NCBI GenBank assembly: GCA_905182195.1
Contig: CAJJAW010000005.1
Span: 248,001-312,000 of the forward strand
Reading direction: 5' to 3'
Origin: Alphaproteobacteria bacterium UBA4588
GTDB lineage: Bacteria; Pseudomonadota; Alphaproteobacteria; Rhodobacterales; Rhodobacteraceae
DNA length: 64,000 nt
Notes under the pieces: model-generated
Database searches by the model: none
What the model was told of the DNA's origin: nothing
The model's input: the letters and a program-made list of their open reading frames with translations, nothing else
Part shown: positions 16,969 through 27,550 of the stretch, one piece after another
Layout of the letters: every line of letters starts with the position of its first letter
Position numbering within the stretch: the first letter of the stretch is position 1
Made by a program: the position numbers and the translations under genes

Positions 16969-18040
16969 CCCATTGCCCCAGGGAGCCACAATTGGGATTT
17001 TAGGCGGTGGCCAATTGGGCCGGATGCTATCAGTGGCCGCCAGCCGACTCGGGTTTACCACACATATTTTTGAACCTGGAGCAAATCCACCAGCCGGGCA
17101 AGTAGCCCATAAGATTACCGCCGCGTCTTACGAAGATACAAAGGCTTTGCAGACCTTCGCCCAATCAGTTGATGTAATCACCTATGAGTTTGAAAATATC
17201 CCTACCTCCGCCCTGGATGTCCTGGAAAAAATTTGCACGATCCATCCCGGCCGCAAAGCGCTTGCGGTATCACAAGATCGTTTGATCGAAAAAGAATTCT
17301 TAACTGGGCTAGGCCTCAAAGTCGCACCCTATGCCGATATAACCAATGCTAAGGACGCCAGAGGCGCCATCGCATCCATTGGCACACCGTCCATCCTAAA
17401 AACCCGACGCATGGGCTATGATGGCAAAGGACAGATTCGTCTCATAGAGGCATCAGATATGACCAGCGCATGGCACGTTATGGACGGAGCAGCCTCTATA
17501 TTAGAAGGTTTTATCGATTTCACCCATGAGGTATCTGTGATTGCGGCACGGGCCAGTGATGGTCAAGTCGCGTGTTATGACCCCGGCGAAAACGTACACA
17601 AAGATGGTATTTTGCGAAGTACACAAGTGCCCGCCAATCTCAGTACATCTCAACGTATGGATGCAGTTTTAATAGCTGCAAAAATCTTAAATGCGCTGGA
17701 TTATGTAGGTGTTATGGGCGTCGAACTATTTGTGACAGCTGACGGCTTCATAGTTAATGAAATTGCACCGCGCGTGCACAACTCAGGTCATTGGACACAA
17801 AACGGCTGTGACATCTGCCAATTTGAGCAACATATCAGAGCAGTAGCCTGCTGGCCTTTGGGCGATGGTGCCCGCCATAGTGATATCCGCATGGAAAACT
17901 TGATTGGTGCAGATATGGACCGCATTGCCGAGCTGCGCAAAAGCGATGCTGCCCTGCATCTATACGGGAAATCTGAGGTCAAACCAGGCCGTAAGATGGG
18001 CCACGTCAATTTTCGAAGCCTGCGTTCCTCGCCTTCCTGA
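16961..18040 (+). CDS. purK: 5-(carboxyamino)imidazole ribonucleotide synthase
   Basis: A 359-residue ATP-grasp enzyme that makes N5-CAIR from AIR, ATP and bicarbonate, feeding PurE. It starts with [16 protein letters not shown], the PurK nucleotide-site motif, then shows [19 protein letters not shown] and [17 protein letters not shown] near the active site. The ATG at 16961 overlaps the purE stop by eight bases and gives the family start MNDPLPQGA; the frame is open further upstream within purE. Confidence 0.97.
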   Translation: MNDPLPQGATIGILGGGQLGRMLSVAASRLGFTTHIFEPGANPPAGQVAHKITAASYEDTKALQTFAQSVDVITYEFENIPTSALDVLEKICTIHPGRKALAVSQDRLIEKEFLTGLGLKVAPYADITNAKDARGAIASIGTPSILKTRRMGYDGKGQIRLIEASDMTSAWHVMDGAASILEGFIDFTHEVSVIAARASDGQVACYDPGENVHKDGILRSTQVPANLSTSQRMDAVLIAAKILNALDYVGVMGVELFVTADGFIVNEIAPRVHNSGHWTQNGCDICQFEQHIRAVACWPLGDGARHSDIRMENLIGADMDRIAELRKSDAALHLYGKSEVKPGRKMGHVNFRSLRSSPS

Positions 18041-18261
18041 ACTTAATAACCCTGATAAATACTTTATAAGCACGCATCGGTAGCCAACAGAGCTGCGACT
18101 AGTGTACATACTACCGCAAAAACATATCCACTTTATGCATCAGGCACAAAGCGCGGAAAACCTAAGGCACCCAATCTTCGGCCTATTAGCCAGGTGCATA
18201 AATCCAAAATCCATTTGCAGATAAAAGATTCCAGATGGCCAACTGTAGATTTTTAGAATGC
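18041..18261. other. Gap after purK with a possible decayed membrane-protein fragment
   Basis: In the minus strand from 18213 one frame reads WILDLCTWLIGRRLGALG and FPRFVPDA, a stop at TAA, and then SGYVFAVVCTLVAALLATDA until 18064. The hydrophobic second half looks like a membrane segment, and the frame is interrupted once. No start codon or ribosome site is evident and I do not recognise the family. It may be a small-gene remnant or chance. Confidence 0.25.
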
Positions 18262-18290
18262 AAAAAGGCCCACGTCAGACGCAGGCCTTT
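18262..18290 (-). terminator. Rho-independent terminator of groESL
   Basis: On the minus strand, stem AAAGGCC (18290-18284), a 13-base loop and stem GGCCTTT (18270-18264) run into a T-tract. It lies about 30 bases after the groEL stop. Confidence 0.8.
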
Positions 18291-18319
18291 CAAGTTTTAG
18301 GTCACAAAAGCCGGCTGGC

Positions 18320-19990
<1,671 letters not shown>

Positions 19991-20028
19991 CTAAAAAATT
20001 GGTTGAAAAAGTGTAGTCCTTGGGGATC

Positions 20029-20316
20029 TTAGGAGATCGTACCGAGGATATCACTTTCCTTCATGATCAACAGCTCTTTGCCGTCAACAGTAACTTCAGT
20101 ACCCGACCATTTGCCGAACAGTACTTTATCACCTGCTTTAACGTCCAAAGCGATGCGATCGCCATTGTCGTCACGCAAACCTGCGCCTGCAGAAACGATA
20201 ATGCCTTCCGCGGGCTTTTCTTTTGCGTTGTCTGGGATGATTAAACCACCCGCAGTTTTTTCTTCGCCTTCAACGCGTTCAACAAGAACACGGTCGTGCA
20301 GAGGGGTAAATGCCAT
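20029..20316 (-). CDS. groS: Co-chaperonin GroES (Hsp10)
   Basis: A 95-residue GroES lid. It starts [16 protein letters not shown], has the mobile loop [18 protein letters not shown], and ends [16 protein letters not shown], all typical. I take the ATG at 20316, preceded by TAGGAGC; an open eight-codon extension upstream is not family-like. It is the first gene of the groESL operon. Confidence 0.98.
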   Translation of the reverse strand: MAFTPLHDRVLVERVEGEEKTAGGLIIPDNAKEKPAEGIIVSAGAGLRDDNGDRIALDVKAGDKVLFGKWSGTEVTVDGKELLIMKESDILGTIS

Positions 20317-20353
20317 CTTTGTAGCTCCTAGCTGGCTCAAGGTTAAACTTGAA

Positions 20354-20380
20354 TTAGCACTCAGGTCGTCCGAGTGATAA
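20354..20380 (-). promoter_or_regulatory. CIRCE operator (HrcA binding site) of groESL
   Basis: TTAGCACTC-N9-GAGTGATAA differs from the CIRCE consensus TTAGCACTC-N9-GAGTGCTAA at one base. It lies between the putative promoter (20388-20416) and groES, the standard place for repression by HrcA. No hrcA gene is in this window. Confidence 0.9.
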
Positions 20381-20387
20381 CGTACTT

Positions 20388-20416
20388 CAGATAGGTAACC
20401 CGATAGCCGGAGTCAA
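20388..20416 (-). promoter_or_regulatory. Putative groESL promoter
   Basis: On the minus strand TTGACT (20416-20411), a 17-base spacer and TATCTG (20393-20388) form a reasonable sigma-70-type promoter directly upstream of the CIRCE element. Confidence 0.55.
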
Positions 20417-20571
20417 CGGGGACGGAAAAAAAAAGATAACATCTAGCTCTAGATCGTAAATAAAGGTTTATTTTCTTATACCTATTTGTTTAAAATAAAA
20501 ATTCTAAAGTCAGCTTTTAGTTAATTTCCACGACTTGGGCCTACACTCTTTAACTAAGACTGGGGGCCAAA

Positions 20572-21714
20572 ATGCCATTTCATTTTTCTGAATATGTGTC
20601 ACGACTGAATAAGGCAAAAGAAGCTCTTACAAAACGTGGCCTTGACACGCTTTTAATGTTTGCACCAGAAAGTCATTAGGATTTGTGGGTATGACACTTT
20701 TGGCTTTGCAATGTTCCAGTGCTTAATCTTGGCTGCCAGTGGGCAGTTAAATCTTCTGACCCGTGCGCCAGACCTGCGTCGAGCCCAGCAAACCTCGACC
20801 CTAGAAGATGGCCAAATTCATGTGTGGAGAGATGTTGCAGGCGCTTCTCCCACAGAAAATCTTGCCAGCCTTGCCTTTGATTTAGGCTATCGAGGCAAGA
20901 TTGCGATGAAAACCCAAACTGTGGGCCTCACCTTTTATAATGGTCAAGCAGTTGTGGCCGCATTCGACCAAATTTTAAAAAATGGCAATGGGATCATCTC
21001 GGAGTTGAGGCAAGATAAATCCATCGCCGAGTTGGACATGCACCGCCAAGCGGCATGCCTTTCGGATGGCGCTTTGGCGGTGCACCCTTAATCAGCACTA
21101 AAGGTGGAGCTTTTGAAGGTAATATTTTGGCTGATATGCAAGGGGCGGTATTTCGCGGTGGTGGAGATTATGCACGAAATGAGTTTATCATTGGCTCAGA
21201 TAAGCGCGCCTTGCTCTGCCGCTATGCATCTGGGCGCCGAAATCTTGATGTACAAGATCAGTTAACGCTGGAGTGTTCTGGCGCCTATGCGCGCTATCAC
21301 GCAGCTATGATGCAAACTTTGATCATAGGTAAAGCCTGCAAAAAGCATCGTAAAATGCATGAGGTAGCTCGTGAAGCTCTAGAGGCTTCTGAAGCGGCCA
21401 TTATGCCTGGAGAACCGATGGGAGATGTCTTCGCGGCCCACGCCAAGGAGTTTGATAAAGCCGGGTTGAGCCACGCACGCCTTAATGCCTGCGGCTATGC
21501 AATGGGGGCTATTTATAATCCAATTTGGGTCAACTTCCCAATGTTTTACGAAAATAATCCAAAACTGATGCGCGAAAGGCAGGTATTCTTTTTGCACATG
21601 ATACTGATGGATAACGACACAGACTTGGCTATGTGTCTTGGCCACTCAGTTGAGGTCTCAGCACAAGGCGCAAAACGTCTATCAAGGCATTCACCGGAAT
21701 TGTTTGAATTATAG
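20572..21714 (+). pseudogene. M24-family peptidase gene (Xaa-Pro dipeptidase / ectoine hydrolase-like), disrupted
   Basis: ATG 20572 opens a frame (MPFHFSEYVSRLNKAKEAL) that stops at TAG 20677. Changing frame there continues the protein with ICGYDTFGFAMFQCLILAA and RAPDLRRAQQTSTLEDGQIH, until a stop near 21090. Returning to the first frame near 21085 gives GGAFEGNILADMQGAVF, NEFIIGSDKRALLCRYASG and NACGYAMGAIYNPIW up to 21714. Put together this is about 380 residues, the size of M24 creatinase/prolidase-like enzymes, and the order of segments best recalls ectoine hydrolase DoeA. Two compensating shifts (the first fits a loss of two bases) leave no complete product. No other ectoine genes are near. 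Confidence 0.8.
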
Positions 21715-21735
21715 TACCAGGCTCTTTAAAGTGGT

Positions 21736-22401
21736 TTATTTTTTTAAATTCCTCCAATCCAACAAGCCCTTTTCACCCGCCAAGCTGAGGCTGTAGACTC
21801 CAACGCCAACCTTTTCAAACCAACCATAAACATTATTCCGCATTAGCGTTGTGGCACTGGGAACACCCGTTGATTGAGCCACAACCATACCTTTTTTTGC
21901 CCCCGCATGCATAAGATACGCGGCACATTTAAGGGCGTCTTGCCGATAGCCTGTGACTAACCCTTGCCGTGTGGCGCCGCCATCATTGGGATCTCCGTCT
22001 AACCGATCGAAAGCTTTGGCCATGCTTTTTGCTTTTTTGGCAGACTTTCGAGGCGCATATGGGCCAGGTACGCAATGTATCTCAATGAATTGATCACGTA
22101 ATCGCAGAGTTAGTAACCCTATCCCAAGCCGTCGGCACAAAGTGATATTGGCCTTAAGCCGCTTATAACCCAGCTTTCCTTCGGGCCTAACTACTGCAAT
22201 ATAAACATCATCAACCACCTTTAGCCGCTCAATGGCCTGGTGAAACAATGTCAATGAAAACCCGAGTTTGAGCTCGATGATTACAGGTGGCTCTGTACCA
22301 CGCAACGCCATCACATCTGCAGCCCCCACCTCGCCCTTCACCTTATAACCCAACGCCTGAAAGTGCGTCTTGATAGGTGCATATAAATCACTTTCCCTCA
22401 T
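21736..22401 (-). CDS. DUF2161-family protein, putative PD-(D/E)XK-type phosphodiesterase
   Basis: A 221-residue protein of the DUF2161 family. The N-terminal half carries a PD-(D/E)XK nuclease pattern: GAADVMAL with D29, then VIIELKLG with E43 and K45, and HQAIERL with Q55. The C-terminal part is basic (SAKKAKSMAKAF) and ends with a winged-helix-like segment VPSATTLMRNNVYGWFEKVG. Substrate and role are unknown; a DNA-acting enzyme is possible. I prefer the ATG at 22401, which has GAAGG at a good distance; the frame is open 12 codons further. It is divergent from ppaC and convergent with the M24 pseudogene. Confidence 0.75.
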   Translation of the reverse strand: MRESDLYAPIKTHFQALGYKVKGEVGAADVMALRGTEPPVIIELKLGFSLTLFHQAIERLKVVDDVYIAVVRPEGKLGYKRLKANITLCRRLGIGLLTLRLRDQFIEIHCVPGPYAPRKSAKKAKSMAKAFDRLDGDPNDGGATRQGLVTGYRQDALKCAAYLMHAGAKKGMVVAQSTGVPSATTLMRNNVYGWFEKVGVGVYSLSLAGEKGLLDWRNLKK

Positions 22402-22509
22402 TTGACCTTCATGACTGAAATACGCTGAAACGTCCAATCTTAGCTGGGTGACATTTAAATTTTTGCCGCCTATAAGGACCCAAAATCAGCACCGCCAGAG
22501 GTTTCTATT

Positions 22510-23427
22510 ATGATCAAAGTATTTGGGCACAAAGCGCCAGACACCGACAGTACCGGAAGCGCTATTATTTGGGCTTGGTATCTTAACGAAGTGAAGGGCC
22601 AGGCAGCCGAGCCAATCTTGCTTGGCACGCCTAACACAGAGGCTGCTTTCATGCTCAAGCGTTGGGGTTTTGCCACGCCAGAGATTATATCAAATCTGGC
22701 CGATGATACACAGGTTGTCGTGGTAGATACCAACAACCCTACTGAGTTGCCTAATAATATAAACAATACAGACATTATAGAGATCATTGACCACCATAAA
22801 TTGGTGGGCGGCCTCGAAACCAAGAGCCCAATCTCAATTACCATTCGCCCTGTAGCCTGCACCGCTACAATCATGCACAATCTTATGGGTGACGACGCAG
22901 CACGCATGCCAGCAGCAATCAAAGGTGTTATGCTCTCTTGCATCTTGTCAGATACTTTAGAATTTCGCAGCCCTACTACCACAGATCAAGATCAAGCTTT
23001 AGCAGAAATCTTGGCAATTGATTTGGGCTTATCAATTCCAAATTACTCCGCTGAAATGTTTGCTGCAAAGTCTGATATATCGGAGTTTTCAGATACAGAG
23101 CTTCTGCGGATGGACAGTAAAGAATATGCTGTACAAGGTTTTAAATTTAGGGTCTCTGTATTGGAAACAACCTCACCAAAAACAGTTTTGGACCGTAAAG
23201 CCAGCTTGATGGCGGCGATGCCTAGTGTGGCTGCAGAGGACGGTGTGGATCATGTACTATTGTTTGTGGTGGATATCCTAAATCAGGAGGCCACCATGCT
23301 TATCCCAGATGCCATATCTAAATCTGTTGCAGAAAAGTCCTTCGGCGCCATTGTGACCCGCGACATCGTCGTATTACCTGGAATTATGAGCCGGAAAAAA
23401 CAGATAATTCCACACCTTAAAGTTTAA
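22510..23427 (+). CDS. ppaC: Manganese-dependent inorganic pyrophosphatase
   Basis: A 305-residue family II pyrophosphatase of the DHH superfamily, hydrolysing pyrophosphate to phosphate in the cytoplasm. Metal-binding motifs are seen: FGHKAPDTDSTGSAI near the start, VVVDTNNPTEL, and EIIDHHKLVGG, followed by the DHHA2 domain with GIMSRKKQIIP at the end. Normal length, without the regulatory CBS insert. It is followed 21 bases later by a HAD hydrolase in the same direction. Confidence 0.95.
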   Translation: MIKVFGHKAPDTDSTGSAIIWAWYLNEVKGQAAEPILLGTPNTEAAFMLKRWGFATPEIISNLADDTQVVVVDTNNPTELPNNINNTDIIEIIDHHKLVGGLETKSPISITIRPVACTATIMHNLMGDDAARMPAAIKGVMLSCILSDTLEFRSPTTTDQDQALAEILAIDLGLSIPNYSAEMFAAKSDISEFSDTELLRMDSKEYAVQGFKFRVSVLETTSPKTVLDRKASLMAAMPSVAAEDGVDHVLLFVVDILNQEATMLIPDAISKSVAEKSFGAIVTRDIVVLPGIMSRKKQIIPHLKV

Positions 23428-23448
23428 TAACACCAAAAAGAGCACCTT

Positions 23449-24321
23449 ATGTCACAGATTATTACTTCCCTTGCAGAAATATCCGACCGCTATGATGCTC
23501 TTTTCTGTGACCTTTGGGGCTGCGTTCATGACGGTTTAACACCCTTCGCTGACGCAATAAGCGCGATGCAGTCCTTCAGGACCAAGGGCGGCACAGTAAT
23601 GTTAGTTACCAATGCCCCAAGACCCCATGCACCAGTTCGCAAACAATTGCAGCGGATTGGAGTTCCTGACAATGCCTATGACGGTATTGCAACGTCAGGA
23701 GACAGTGCCCGAGCAGCAATGTTTTGCGGGGCAGTTGGCCAGAATATATATTTTATCGGACAAACCCATGATCAGGATTTCTTCAGCCCACTGGAATTAG
23801 TTGAGGACCCAAAGACGATCACACAGGTCACTCTTGAAGAGGCCGAAGGGATCGTTTGTTGCGGACCGTTTGATCCTTTGGCAGATCTGCAAGAGATGCA
23901 ACCACAGCTGTTGTTTGCAAAATCTAAAGGTTTAAAATTGCTATGTGCTAACCCTGATATCGTCGTTGACCGTGGCAATACGCGGGAATGGTGTGCCGGC
24001 GCTTTGGCAAAACTATATACTGAAATTGGTGGCGAAAGCCTATATTTTGGTAAACCACATTCACCAATCTATGACTTGGCTCGCCTCCGTTTAAATACCT
24101 TGGGTAAAAGCATTCCTGACAGCCGAATACTATGTGTTGGAGATGGGGTTCTAACTGATATTGATGGCGCATTAGGCGAAGAGCTTGATTCGCTTTTTAT
24201 TACCGGTGGCTTGGCCGCGCGCGAGACCAAAACTGTGGACCAACCAGAGCCCCAAGCTTTGGAAGCCTATTTGACCCAAGAAATGATGCAACCTACCTAT
24301 TCAATCGGTAAATTACGCTAA
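23449..24321 (+). CDS. HAD-superfamily hydrolase, class IIA (NagD-like, TIGR01459 type)
   Basis: A 290-residue HAD phosphatase. The nucleophile motif DxD appears in the variant form FCDLWGCVHDG seen in the alphaproteobacterial TIGR01459 group; motif II is VTNAPRP, and the C-terminal motifs are YFGKPHSPIY and CVGDGVLTDIDGA. The class IIA cap lies between residues 90 and 200. Substrate unknown; NagD relatives act on nucleotides or sugar phosphates. It follows ppaC closely and is probably co-transcribed. Confidence 0.88.
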   Translation: MSQIITSLAEISDRYDALFCDLWGCVHDGLTPFADAISAMQSFRTKGGTVMLVTNAPRPHAPVRKQLQRIGVPDNAYDGIATSGDSARAAMFCGAVGQNIYFIGQTHDQDFFSPLELVEDPKTITQVTLEEAEGIVCCGPFDPLADLQEMQPQLLFAKSKGLKLLCANPDIVVDRGNTREWCAGALAKLYTEIGGESLYFGKPHSPIYDLARLRLNTLGKSIPDSRILCVGDGVLTDIDGALGEELDSLFITGGLAARETKTVDQPEPQALEAYLTQEMMQPTYSIGKLR

Positions 24322-24347
24322 ACGCCCCTTGATCTCTGAACCTTAAC

Positions 24348-24393
24348 GGTAATAAAGTTATGCATATAGTGCTAAAAATATTTCTTTATTACC
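24348..24393. promoter_or_regulatory. Long inverted repeat in front of the MaoC gene
   Basis: GGTAATAAAG (24348-24357) and CTTTATTACC (24384-24393) are exact reverse complements separated by 26 bases. Flanking bases extend the similarity by several positions (CCTTAAC and TTTAGG). It ends 12 bases before the start codon at 24406 and has no T-tract, so it is more likely an operator or mRNA structure than a terminator. Confidence 0.45.
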
Positions 24394-24405
24394 TTTAGGT
24401 GCAAA

Positions 24406-24861
24406 ATGCTCGACAATATCCCCCGCGGCACGATCTGTATCGAAGATATCGAAATTGGTATGGTTCGCCACTTGTGCAAGGTTGTCACAGACCACGACAT
24501 TGAGATATTCGCCGAAGTCTCCACCGACCACAATCCAATACATCTTGATGACAGCTATGCAAATAACACAATTTTTGGGGGCCGCATCGCCCATGGTATG
24601 CTGACAGCAGGTTTAATATCAGCTGTGATTGGCGAGCAGCTCCCCGGTCATGGTACCGTATATCTTGGCCAAACCCTCAAATTTTTGGGACCAGTACGCC
24701 CCGGAGATAGGGTTACAGCTCAAGTTGAAGTTGTGGAAATTGATCCAGGGCGGCGGAGGGTAAAATTAGACACCTGTTGCTTGGTAAATGGTAAAAAAGT
24801 CCTTGCCGGTGAAGCAACTGTCTTAGCGCCTTCTCGCAACTCTGAATTAGTATCTCAATAA
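24406..24861 (+). CDS. MaoC-family (R)-specific enoyl-CoA hydratase-like protein
   Basis: A 151-residue hot-dog-fold protein with the hydratase-2 motif DHNPIHLDDSYANNTIFGG and GRIAHGMLTAG, whose Asp and His are the catalytic pair. MaoC proteins hydrate enoyl-CoA thioesters in fatty-acid or polyhydroxyalkanoate metabolism, and some act on other acyl-CoAs. The precise substrate is unknown. An unusually long inverted repeat stands just upstream. ribF follows in the same direction after 61 bases. Confidence 0.9.
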   Translation: MLDNIPRGTICIEDIEIGMVRHLCKVVTDHDIEIFAEVSTDHNPIHLDDSYANNTIFGGRIAHGMLTAGLISAVIGEQLPGHGTVYLGQTLKFLGPVRPGDRVTAQVEVVEIDPGRRRVKLDTCCLVNGKKVLAGEATVLAPSRNSELVSQ

Positions 24862-24922
24862 AATTTTCAACTTTTGCCTTGCATTCCTTGCTCTAGCCAA
24901 TCCCGCGCGGTAGGGGGTTTTC

Positions 24923-25870
24923 ATGAGGCGTTTTCAAACCAGTAACATTCCTAATAGCGCACGCGGCGCTGCCGTTGCCATCGGTAATTTTGATGGTGTA
25001 CACCTAGGCCACCAGGCCGTGATTGACGTGGCACGTGCACAGGCTATAAAATCTAATGCACCGTTGGGTATTCTAACCTTTGAACCACATCCCCGCAGTT
25101 TTTTTGCCGCAAAATTCAACCACGACCTGTTACCATTTAGACTATTAAGTGCTGAGGCACGGGCACATCGACTGGAAAAACTTGGCGTCAAGCTCTTACT
25201 TGAGCTGCCATTTGATCAGGCTCTTTGTGATCTGGGTGACTGGGAGTTTTCTCAGAAAATTTTAAGCGAAGCCTTTGGACTATCGCATGTGGTGGTTGGC
25301 GCTGATTTTTGCTTTGGCAAAGGCCGCCAGGGCAACGCTACAACGTTATGTGATCATGCCAACACTCTTGACTTTGATGTCACTATTGCAGATCTAAAAA
25401 ACTACAATACGCAAGTGATTAGCTCCACAAACATCCGCAATGCGCTGGCCGCCGCAAACCCTCGGGGAGCCGCTGCAATGTTGGGGCACTGGCATCGCCT
25501 GGAAGGCCTAGTAACGCACGGAGAGAAGCGTGGACGTGAACTTGGCTATCCCACAGCAAATATTTCAATCGACGGATTGCAACCGCCAGCTTTTGGAGTT
25601 TATGCGGTATTAGTTGATGTGTTGACAGGCCCCAACTTGGGCACTTATCACGGTGCCACTTCAATTGGTGTACGCCCGATGTTTGGTGAGAACCGTCCAA
25701 ATTGTGAAACCTTTATTTTCGACTTCACCGGCGACCTTTATGGTGAAACAGTATCTATCGGCTTGGTAGACTACCTTCGCGGCGAAGAAAAATTTGATGG
25801 GCTTGGGTCGCTAATCACCCAAATGGATGCCGATTGTACTAGAGCGCGTAGCATACTGGAAAGCTTATGA
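24923..25870 (+). CDS. ribF: Bifunctional riboflavin kinase / FAD synthetase
   Basis: A 315-residue enzyme making FMN and FAD from riboflavin. The N-terminal adenylyltransferase has AIGNFDGVHLGHQAV and the segment GADFCFGKGRQG; the C-terminal kinase has EKRGRELGYPTANI and the end GEEKFDGLGSLITQMDADC. Both domains are complete. Its stop overlaps the start of the YcgN-family gene by four bases, so these genes and ltaE form a tight run. Confidence 0.96.
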   Translation: MRRFQTSNIPNSARGAAVAIGNFDGVHLGHQAVIDVARAQAIKSNAPLGILTFEPHPRSFFAAKFNHDLLPFRLLSAEARAHRLEKLGVKLLLELPFDQALCDLGDWEFSQKILSEAFGLSHVVVGADFCFGKGRQGNATTLCDHANTLDFDVTIADLKNYNTQVISSTNIRNALAAANPRGAAAMLGHWHRLEGLVTHGEKRGRELGYPTANISIDGLQPPAFGVYAVLVDVLTGPNLGTYHGATSIGVRPMFGENRPNCETFIFDFTGDLYGETVSIGLVDYLRGEEKFDGLGSLITQMDADCTRARSILESL

Positions 25871-26331
25871 GTGACCAAATTTCTCGCAAAGGCCTGCGCC
25901 CAAAGTTCTGGGAAAAGGTGGCTTTAGAAAAGATGACTGATACAGAGTGGGAAGCACTTTGTGACGGTTGTGGCCGGTGCTGCCTCAACAAACTGGAAGA
26001 CCCAGACAGTGGGCGTGTGGCCCTCACCCGGGTTGCTTGTAGATTGCTCGATAATGAAAGCTGCCAATGCTCACAATATGTTATTCGTCAAGAATTTGTG
26101 CCAGAATGCATTCACATGACCCCTAGTACAATTGCACAGCATGCCTACTGGCTACCAAACACTTGCGCGTACAAACTTCTACATGAGGGCAAAAGCATGC
26201 CAGAGTGGCATCCCTTGCTGACAGGCACAACGCAATCGGTTCATGACGCGGGTATTTCTGTGCAAGGTTGGACTATACCCGAATTTGAAGTGCCTGAAGA
26301 AGAATGGGAAGACCATATCATTGAGGATTAG
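25867..26331 (+). CDS. YcgN/UPF0260-family cysteine-cluster protein
   Basis: A 154-residue protein with the conserved cysteine cluster of this family: CDGCGRCC near residue 36, then VACRLLD, CQCSQY and VPECIHMTP. The pattern of eight or so cysteines suggests metal or iron-sulfur binding, but the role is unknown. It starts with an ATGA overlap on ribF and ends three bases before ltaE, so all three are probably translated from one message. Confidence 0.9.
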   Translation: MSDQISRKGLRPKFWEKVALEKMTDTEWEALCDGCGRCCLNKLEDPDSGRVALTRVACRLLDNESCQCSQYVIRQEFVPECIHMTPSTIAQHAYWLPNTCAYKLLHEGKSMPEWHPLLTGTTQSVHDAGISVQGWTIPEFEVPEEEWEDHIIED

Positions 26332-26334
26332 AGG

Positions 26335-27384
26335 ATGGATTTTGCATCTGACAACACCGGCCCCGTACATCCAAACGTTATGGCAGCCTTGGCTGCGGCA
26401 AATACAAGATATGCCCTGCCCTATGGTGGCGATGACCTCACGGCGCAGGCTGTGCAAAAGATCCGCGAAGTTTTTGAGGCACCGGATGCAGCCATATTTC
26501 TTGTATCGACTGGGACCGCTGCAAATTCTTTGATCCTTGCGACCCTGTCACAACCTTGGGAAACAGTATTCTGCCACACTGTAGCCCATATCCACGAAGA
26601 CGAATGCAACGCCCCAGAGTTCTATACTGGAGGGACCAAACTGACTTTGGTTCCCGGACCAGACGCAAAAATGACAGCCAATAACTTACGGAAATCAATT
26701 TCTGCAGAAGGCTCCCGCGGCGTGCATGGCCCACAGCGCGGCCCAATCTCGATTACTCAGGCTACAGAACGCGGCACAATTTATAGCATTAACGAAATAC
26801 AAGAGATCTCCAGCATAGCAAAGGAATTTGACCTACCTTTGCATATGGATGGCGCGCGGTTTGCCAACGCCCTACAAGCTTTGGACTGTTCAGCTGCGGA
26901 AATGACCTGGAAATCTGGCGTAGATGCCGTTACCTTTGGTGGCACAAAAAATGGGCTGATGGCCGTGGAGGCTGTTATCTTTTTTGATCCTAAAAATGCA
27001 TGGGAATTCGAATTGCGGCGTAAACGTGGCGCACATTTGTTTTCAAAGCATCGTTTCCTAGCTGCGCAAATGAAATCTTATTTGGCGAGTAACCTTTGGT
27101 TGGACATGGCAAAAAAGTCTAATGATGCCTGCGCAAGATTGGTGCAAGGACTCAAGCAAATTCAAGAAGTGCGACTAGATTTTGAACCCGAAGCAAATAT
27201 CATTTTTGCCCATTGGGCTCGTGCCTTGCACCAACGCCTGCATGCGGCAGGTGCCCAGTATTATGTCATGGCAGGCGACTATACGACCGGCCCTGCAAAT
27301 GAGATGCTGCAAGCACGTTTGGTGACAGATTGGTCAGCCACATCCGAAAGTGTTGATCAGTTCTTAGCTATTTTACGAGACTAA
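26335..27384 (+). CDS. ltaE: Low-specificity L-threonine aldolase
   Basis: A 349-residue PLP enzyme of the beta-eliminating lyase family that cleaves threonine and allo-threonine to glycine and acetaldehyde. The start MDFASDNTGPVHPNVM, the segment HMDGARFANAL and the PLP lysine in VTFGGTKNGLMAVEAVIFF are typical. It follows the YcgN gene after three bases. The stop codon overlaps, on the other strand, the tail of a decayed hydrolase gene. Confidence 0.92.
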   Translation: MDFASDNTGPVHPNVMAALAAANTRYALPYGGDDLTAQAVQKIREVFEAPDAAIFLVSTGTAANSLILATLSQPWETVFCHTVAHIHEDECNAPEFYTGGTKLTLVPGPDAKMTANNLRKSISAEGSRGVHGPQRGPISITQATERGTIYSINEIQEISSIAKEFDLPLHMDGARFANALQALDCSAAEMTWKSGVDAVTFGGTKNGLMAVEAVIFFDPKNAWEFELRRKRGAHLFSKHRFLAAQMKSYLASNLWLDMAKKSNDACARLVQGLKQIQEVRLDFEPEANIIFAHWARALHQRLHAAGAQYYVMAGDYTTGPANEMLQARLVTDWSATSESVDQFLAILRD

Positions 27385-27516
27385 AAAAGTTTTAATGATC
27401 TTTGCCAACTGTTGCGGGTGCGTTACAGGAGCCATATGCCTTGCACCCGCAGCCACGAATTCTAGCACGTCCAGCAGACGTACATGGAGCGCCCCTATTA
27501 TAGCTTTGGCCACAGC
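27373..27516 (-). pseudogene. Remnant of an alpha/beta-hydrolase C-terminus
   Basis: The minus strand from 27516 reads AVAKAIIGALHVRLLDVLEF, VAAGARHMAPVTHPQQLAKI and IKTFLVS before TAA at 27375-27373. The phrase GA-x-HMAPVTHP with its histidine is the standard C-terminal motif of alpha/beta hydrolases, and what precedes it matches the last beta strand. No catalytic serine, earlier domain or start codon exists upstream. I infer a truncated, decayed gene that now overlaps the end of ltaE by a few codons. Confidence 0.55.
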
Positions 27517-27550
27517 CGGTGACCGGCCTCATAGCTTAATGAAACTAACA

